A DNA stretch of 9,795 nt. It comes from JBBSEZ01 sp038239195 (GTDB lineage Bacteria > Planctomycetota > Planctomycetia > Gemmatales > Gemmataceae). How positions within the stretch are numbered: position 1 is the stretch's first letter; each line of letters opens with the position of its first letter. The DNA lies in assembly GCA_038239195.1 (NCBI GenBank), contig JBBSEZ010000378.1, positions 1 through 9,795 of the forward strand, written 5' to 3'. Positions 1 through 6,000 of the stretch are shown here, in pieces. The notes beneath the pieces were generated by a model. It saw only the letters and a list, made by a program, of their open reading frames with translations. It did no database searches and had not been told where the DNA came from. The translations under genes and the position numbers were made by a program.

Positions 1-3000
1 CCAGCGCATACCATGCTGGCTCCCCAAGCATCCTTCCTCCCTGCGGCCCCGACTTTCGCAGGCGCGGGCTCGCCGACTAATTCGGGATTCATCAGTCCGC
101 TGCCTCTGTTCGCGGCGCCTTCCCTCCCCGCTGTGCCTGTGCCCAGCTCGGCCGGGCCCGCCGACGGGCCGAGCGGATTTGTTCAGCCCGCTTTGCCCGA
201 GGCAACGAGCTTCGGGGGCCCGCCGCAGACGATCCCACTCGGTTCCTTCGCTTCAGCAGTTCCTCCCACGCCGAGCGCGGCCCTCCCACTTCTGCAGCCG
301 CCGGCGCCGGGCACCGCACCTCCCCCGGTCGTCCCGCCGGTCTTCGTCGCGACACCGCCAAGCAACGGTGCCGAGGTCACCGCGCCCGGCCCAACCATTC
401 CGGCTGGCCCGAGTGTCACCAATCCTTCCAGCGGTGGTGGGGGCTCCCTCGCGAACCCGATGCCCGGTGGTTCCGTCGTCGGCTCTCCGCTCCGACTCAT
501 CAACCCGGGCGACCAACTCGTCAACGAGGTCACCGGGGCAGGATTCGGGGTGGTCGTGGCCAGCCCCGGAGACCACCCGGGCATCACCTACGGCGCGACC
601 GGCTTGCCGGCCGGCATGATGATCGATCCCTCCAGCGGGTACGTGTCCGGGATGCCCGAGTACCGAACACCGGCCACCTACCAGGTGACCGTCCAGGCAT
701 CCGACGGGACTCATACGGACAGCACAACCTTTGTCCTCACCACCATCATCGTCCTCGGGCCGGGCGAGAGTTGGTCAGATAACTACGCGGGCCACGCCCC
801 CAGCGTCTCCGTTTCCAACGTCGGCGGGGGAACCGTCCAGGTCAGCCCTGGCCTCGGCTCGGCTGCGCTGACGCCCTACAACGGCCCGATGCCCGGCGGA
901 AGTAGTGGCACGCTTGGCGGACCGAGTGGGGCCGCCGGCGGCCCCGCGACTACCGCCTACGGCGTCTGGGTACAGGGGGAGAATGGATACGCCGGCAACG
1001 GCAGTTGGACGGGGCCCGCCGACTCGCTCGCCTTCTCGGCCACCGGCAGCGTCGATGCCATCGCCATTGCGGGCGCCTTGACCGTGGTTGCCGGGGGCGA
1101 CGTAGGCGCCTTGTCGGGCAGCAGCGTGAGCGCTTCGGCGGGCGGCGCCATCGCCTCGATTACGGCGACAGCTGACGTCGGGTGGGTCAACGGGCAGGGC
1201 AACGTCGGTCCGGTCCATGCCGGCACGAACATCCAGGGTGTGTCTGCCGGCGGCACGTTGGCGACGGTGAAAGCCGCGGGGAACATCGGCAGCGTCGCGA
1301 CCAACGGCGACCTGACCGCCGCAGTGAGCGCGGGCGGGAACGTCGGCAGCGTCACGGCGGGCCACGACCTCACGGGATCGGTGACGGCCGGGGGCAACAT
1401 TCAGGATGTCTTGGCCAGCCACGACCTCCAGAGCAAGATCCAGGCCGGGGGCGACATCTCGTTTGTCGGCGCCGGCAGTTGGTCGGCACCGCAGGGTGGC
1501 TCGGGCAACTCGGTCACGGGCGGCAACGTGGCCGGGTCGGTCACGGCCGTTGGCCACGTTGGGACGGTGGCCGCGAACGGGGGCAACCTGAGTGCCTCGG
1601 TCATCGCCGGGGGCTCGCTGGACGACGTGTGGGTGACGGGCGATCTGACCGCAGCGGCCATCGACGCCATCTCGGTAGGCGGGCTCCTGGACAGCGACAT
1701 CCTTGCGGAATCGGACGTCGGGAGCGTCTGGGCGGGGAAGGGGGCCAGCGACACCCTCCATGCTGGCGGCAACGTCGGGCAGATCGCGGCCGGAGGGACG
1801 ATCTCCGAAGACATCGTTGCCGGCACAGGCGACGTCGGGCCGATCACCGCCGGCGTTACGGGCTACGGAGACGTGGTCGGTTCGATCCACGCTGGCGGGC
1901 AGGTGGCGTCCGTGCTGGCGCAGAACGGCAACGTCGATGCCGCGATCGCCGCAGGCGGGAGCGTGGGCTGGGTGCAGGCAGGGGCGAGCGGAACAGCCTC
2001 CGCGTCCACGTCGGCAAGCGCTGGCGGCAACATCGCCGGCTCGATCCAGGCCGCCGGGCAGGTGGGCCCGGTGGCTGCCGTCGGCGGCAGCATGAGCGCG
2101 GGAGTGTCGGCCGGTGCGAACCTGTCCTGGGTGTGGGCGACGAACGACGTCTCCGGGGCTATCGTGGCCGCCGGGAGCGTGGGGGACGTTTACGCGGCGC
2201 AGGGCTCTGTTTCCGGGAGCGTGACAGCCTCGACCGGATCCGTTGGGGCGGTCACGGCCGGGCGGGGCGTCACCGGCGCACTCACTGCCGGGGGCAACAT
2301 CGGCAACGTGACGGCCGGCACCGTCGCGGGCGGCAGCATCGTCGGGAGCATCAGGGCGGGTGGGAGCATTGGGGCCATCACGGCAGACGGGGGCGCGGGC
2401 GCGGCCGGGGCTGTCGCGAGCCTGCCGACCCAGGTCCCGCAACCCCAGGACGCCGGTGCGGGCGCGACTCCCCCGGTCGCGCCGCCGCCTCCGGCGACTC
2501 CTGGGCTTGCCGGGGGGGGAAACATCGTCGGGGCGATCTTCGCGGTGGCCAGCATCGGCGCGGTCACCGCCTTCGGCAACATTAGCCAGGACGTGACGGC
2601 CGGGGGCAGGTTGGGCCCTGTGTGGGCGCTTCAGAACATCACGAGCAACATTCGCGTGGGGGATGGAGGCGCCCAGGTCAGCGCGTGGGGGACGATGGGC
2701 GGCTCGGTGCAGGGGAACGGCGACGTCAGCGCCTGGGCGCGCGGGAACCTCAATTCCGCCGTCACGAGCTTGCAGGGCGCCGCCGACGTCGGGTCGTGGG
2801 GCGACCTGGGAGGCTCCGTCAGGGCCGCGTCCGACGTGAGCGCATGGGCCTTGCGCGACCTGGGCCAGGCGGGCCACAGCCTCGTCAGCGAAAAGGGAGA
2901 AGTCTTCGCGGACGCCTTCGGCTCGGTGCGGGACGACATCCAGGGGTGCCGCTCCGTGGTGACGGACAGTTGGGGCCAACTGGTAGGGAACGTGACCAGC

Positions 3001-6000
3001 ACCGCGGGGGACATCTTTGCGACAGCCCAGGGTGCCATCACCTCTCCGCACATCGAGGCCAAGGGCTACGCCTTCGTGTTCTCCTTCGACAGCGTCCGCG
3101 CGGACGTCACCGCATCCACGGAGAGCGCCGCAGTCATCGCGTTCGGCGACTACCAGGGCACCCTGATCGCCCAAAAGTCGGCCGCCATAAACGCGATAGG
3201 CGACGTCAGCGGGAGCCTGCGCGCGATCGACGGGGAAATGAGCGTCTACGCGAACCGCATCCTGGGCACTGTGCAGGCGGGGACCGACCTTTTCGTGGAG
3301 GCGTACGCCGACGTGTCGGCCGCCCTCAGCGCCGGGGACGGCATCAACGTCGGCGTTTACGGGAAGCTGAGTGGCACCATCGCGACCGCGGGCGGCGGGG
3401 TGACCGCCTTCGCGTCGGGCGACGTGCAAAGCCAGGTGATCGCCGCCGGGGACGTCGAGGTGACCTCGTGGGGCGCCATCACGGGGGGCCTCACCTCGCA
3501 GACTCGTACGGTCGAGGCCTCGGCCTACACCGACGTCTCCGGGACCGTGACGGGCGAGGCCGGCGCCGACGTGGTCGCCTACGGCAACGTGTCGGGGAAC
3601 GTCACGGCTCTCTCCGGCGCGGTGGAAGTGTTCGCCGCAGGCACGGTCTCCGGCGCCGTTCGCGGGACGGGCGACGCGAGCGTCCTGGCCGGGCAAGACG
3701 TGTCGGGGGCGGTGACGGCGGGCGGCGCGGGGTCGAACGCGCAGGTCGTGGCCTACGGGTCGGTCTCTGGCGTCGTGCTGGCCTCGGGCGACGCCCTGGT
3801 GCTGGCGGACAGCGCAATCGGCGGTGCCGTCACGGCGACCGCAGGCAGCGCGGTGGTCGCGGCCGGAGGCAGCGTCACGGGCGACGTTCGCGCGGGCCAG
3901 TCGGCGAGCGTGCAGGCGCTCGGCGACGTCGGGAACGTCGTGGTGGCCGGTGGCGACGCCAGCGTATTCGCCAGCGGCAACGCGGTCGTCGGCGTCACGG
4001 CGGGCGGGCAGGCCAGCGTGAGCAGTAACGGCGACACGAGAGCCATCATCGCCGCGGGAGGCACCGCCACCGTCTTCGCCCTGGGCGCGGTGCGGGCGAC
4101 GTCGGTGGAAGCCGTTGGGGGCGCGGCCGTGTACGCTGGCGCCGACGCAGCCCTTCAGGTCAACGCGCAAAGCGCGAGCATTTACGCGCTGGGTGCCCTC
4201 CAGGCTTCCGTCACGACCACCGGGGACGCGACGCTGTTTGCGTGGGGCGACGTGCAGGCCACGGTTACGACGGACGGCAGCGCTTCCGTGGGGGCCGGTG
4301 GCAATTTGAGCGCGACGGTGAGCGCGGGCACCTCCTTGAGCGCCTGGGCCTACGGGCAAGGGCTGGCGGCGAACGGCAGTTCGGGCGCCGGCCCCGCGCT
4401 TCAGGGCGCCTACGATGCAGGCGCCGACGCCACGGTCTGGTCGGCCGGGGCCATCGACGCCACGGTCCTGGCGGAGACGTGGGCGTGGGAGCAGGCCGGC
4501 GGCGCGGTGGCGGGCGCCCTGGCGGCGGGGGGCTCGGCCTACGTGGAAGCGGCGGATGGCGTGTCGGCCTCCGTACAGGGGAAGGCGGACGTCACCGTGC
4601 TTGCCCTGGCGGGAAGCGTGACCGGCGAATGCGTCGGCGGCTCGACGGTGTCGGTGACCGCGGCCCAGGACGTGACCGGGACGGTGAAGGCAGGCAGCGA
4701 CGCCAGCGTCTGGGCCTTCGGGGACGTGAGCGGAGACGTGCAGGGCGGGGGCAACGCGACCGTGAGCGCGTGGGGGGCCGTCACGGGCAAGGTCAGCGCG
4801 GGCTACGACGCACGGGTGCAAGCCCAACGCGAGATTTCCGGGGCCACCCTGGCCGGGCACGACGCAACGGTGTCGGCGGGCCTCTCCGAGGGCCCCGGGG
4901 GGCAGGGGATCGCTGGCTCGGGCGCGAGTGGGAGCGTTACGGCGGGCAACGACGCCTCGGTCAGCGCGTGGGGCGCGGTGAGCGGGGCCGTGACGGCGGG
5001 CGAGGACGCCAGCGTCTGGTCCGGCGGCGACGTCGGCGGCGACGTTGCGGCCCCGCGGGACGCGAACGTCACGGCGTGGGGCTCCGTGAGCGGCGACGTG
5101 ACCGCGGCCGGCGCTGCGGACGTCTGGGCGCGCAACGACGTCATCGGGGCCATTGCGGGCGGCAGTTCCGCGCAGGTCGAAGCATGGGGGAACGTCGGCG
5201 GCGGAGTGACCTCGACCCACGAGGTGAACGTGTGGGCCGCGCGAGACGTGACCGGCGATGTTTCGGCCGGCGACAACGCGAACGTCGTGGCCTGGGGAGA
5301 GCTCCGCGGCAACGTGTCTGCCGGGGAAAACGCAACTGCCTGGTGTGTCGGAGCGCTGAGCGGGGACGTGACGGCCGGGAACGATGCCTCGGCAACGTCC
5401 TGGGGCGACGTGGTCGGCCGGGTGAGCGGCGGCAGGAATGCGTCCGTGTTCGCAGCCGGAACGGCCGCCGGTCACGTCGAGGCAGGGCTGGACGCCACGG
5501 TCAACGCCTACGCGGGAGTCACCGGATCGGTCCACGCCGGCAACGACGCCGGCGTTGCCACGCACGGAAACCTGACGGGGAACGTGACGGCGGGGGGGAG
5601 TGCCTCGGCCGAGGTGGGCGGCAACATCGCTGCCTCCGTGACGGCCGGCCAGGATGCTTCCGTGTGGGCGGGTGGCGACTTCGCGGCGGGCCAGACCATC
5701 ACCGCGGGCGGGAACGCCACCGTCACCGCCTGGGGCCAGGCCCTCGGCGACGTTGCAACGCAGGGCTCTCTCGACGTTTGGGCCTACGGGGACGTTTCGG
5801 GGCACCTCACCGCGGGCGGGGATGCTTGGGTCGTCTCCTGGTCGAACCGCACCGGCGACCTGACTGCCGGAGGCGGGGCTTGGATAGAGGTCACCGGCAA
5901 CCTGACAGGGAGCGTGACGGCGGGACAGGGCGCCGACATCTGGGCCCTGGGCGACGTGAGCGGGGCCGTGGCGACCGGCGGCCCCGCGACGGTGCTTGTC

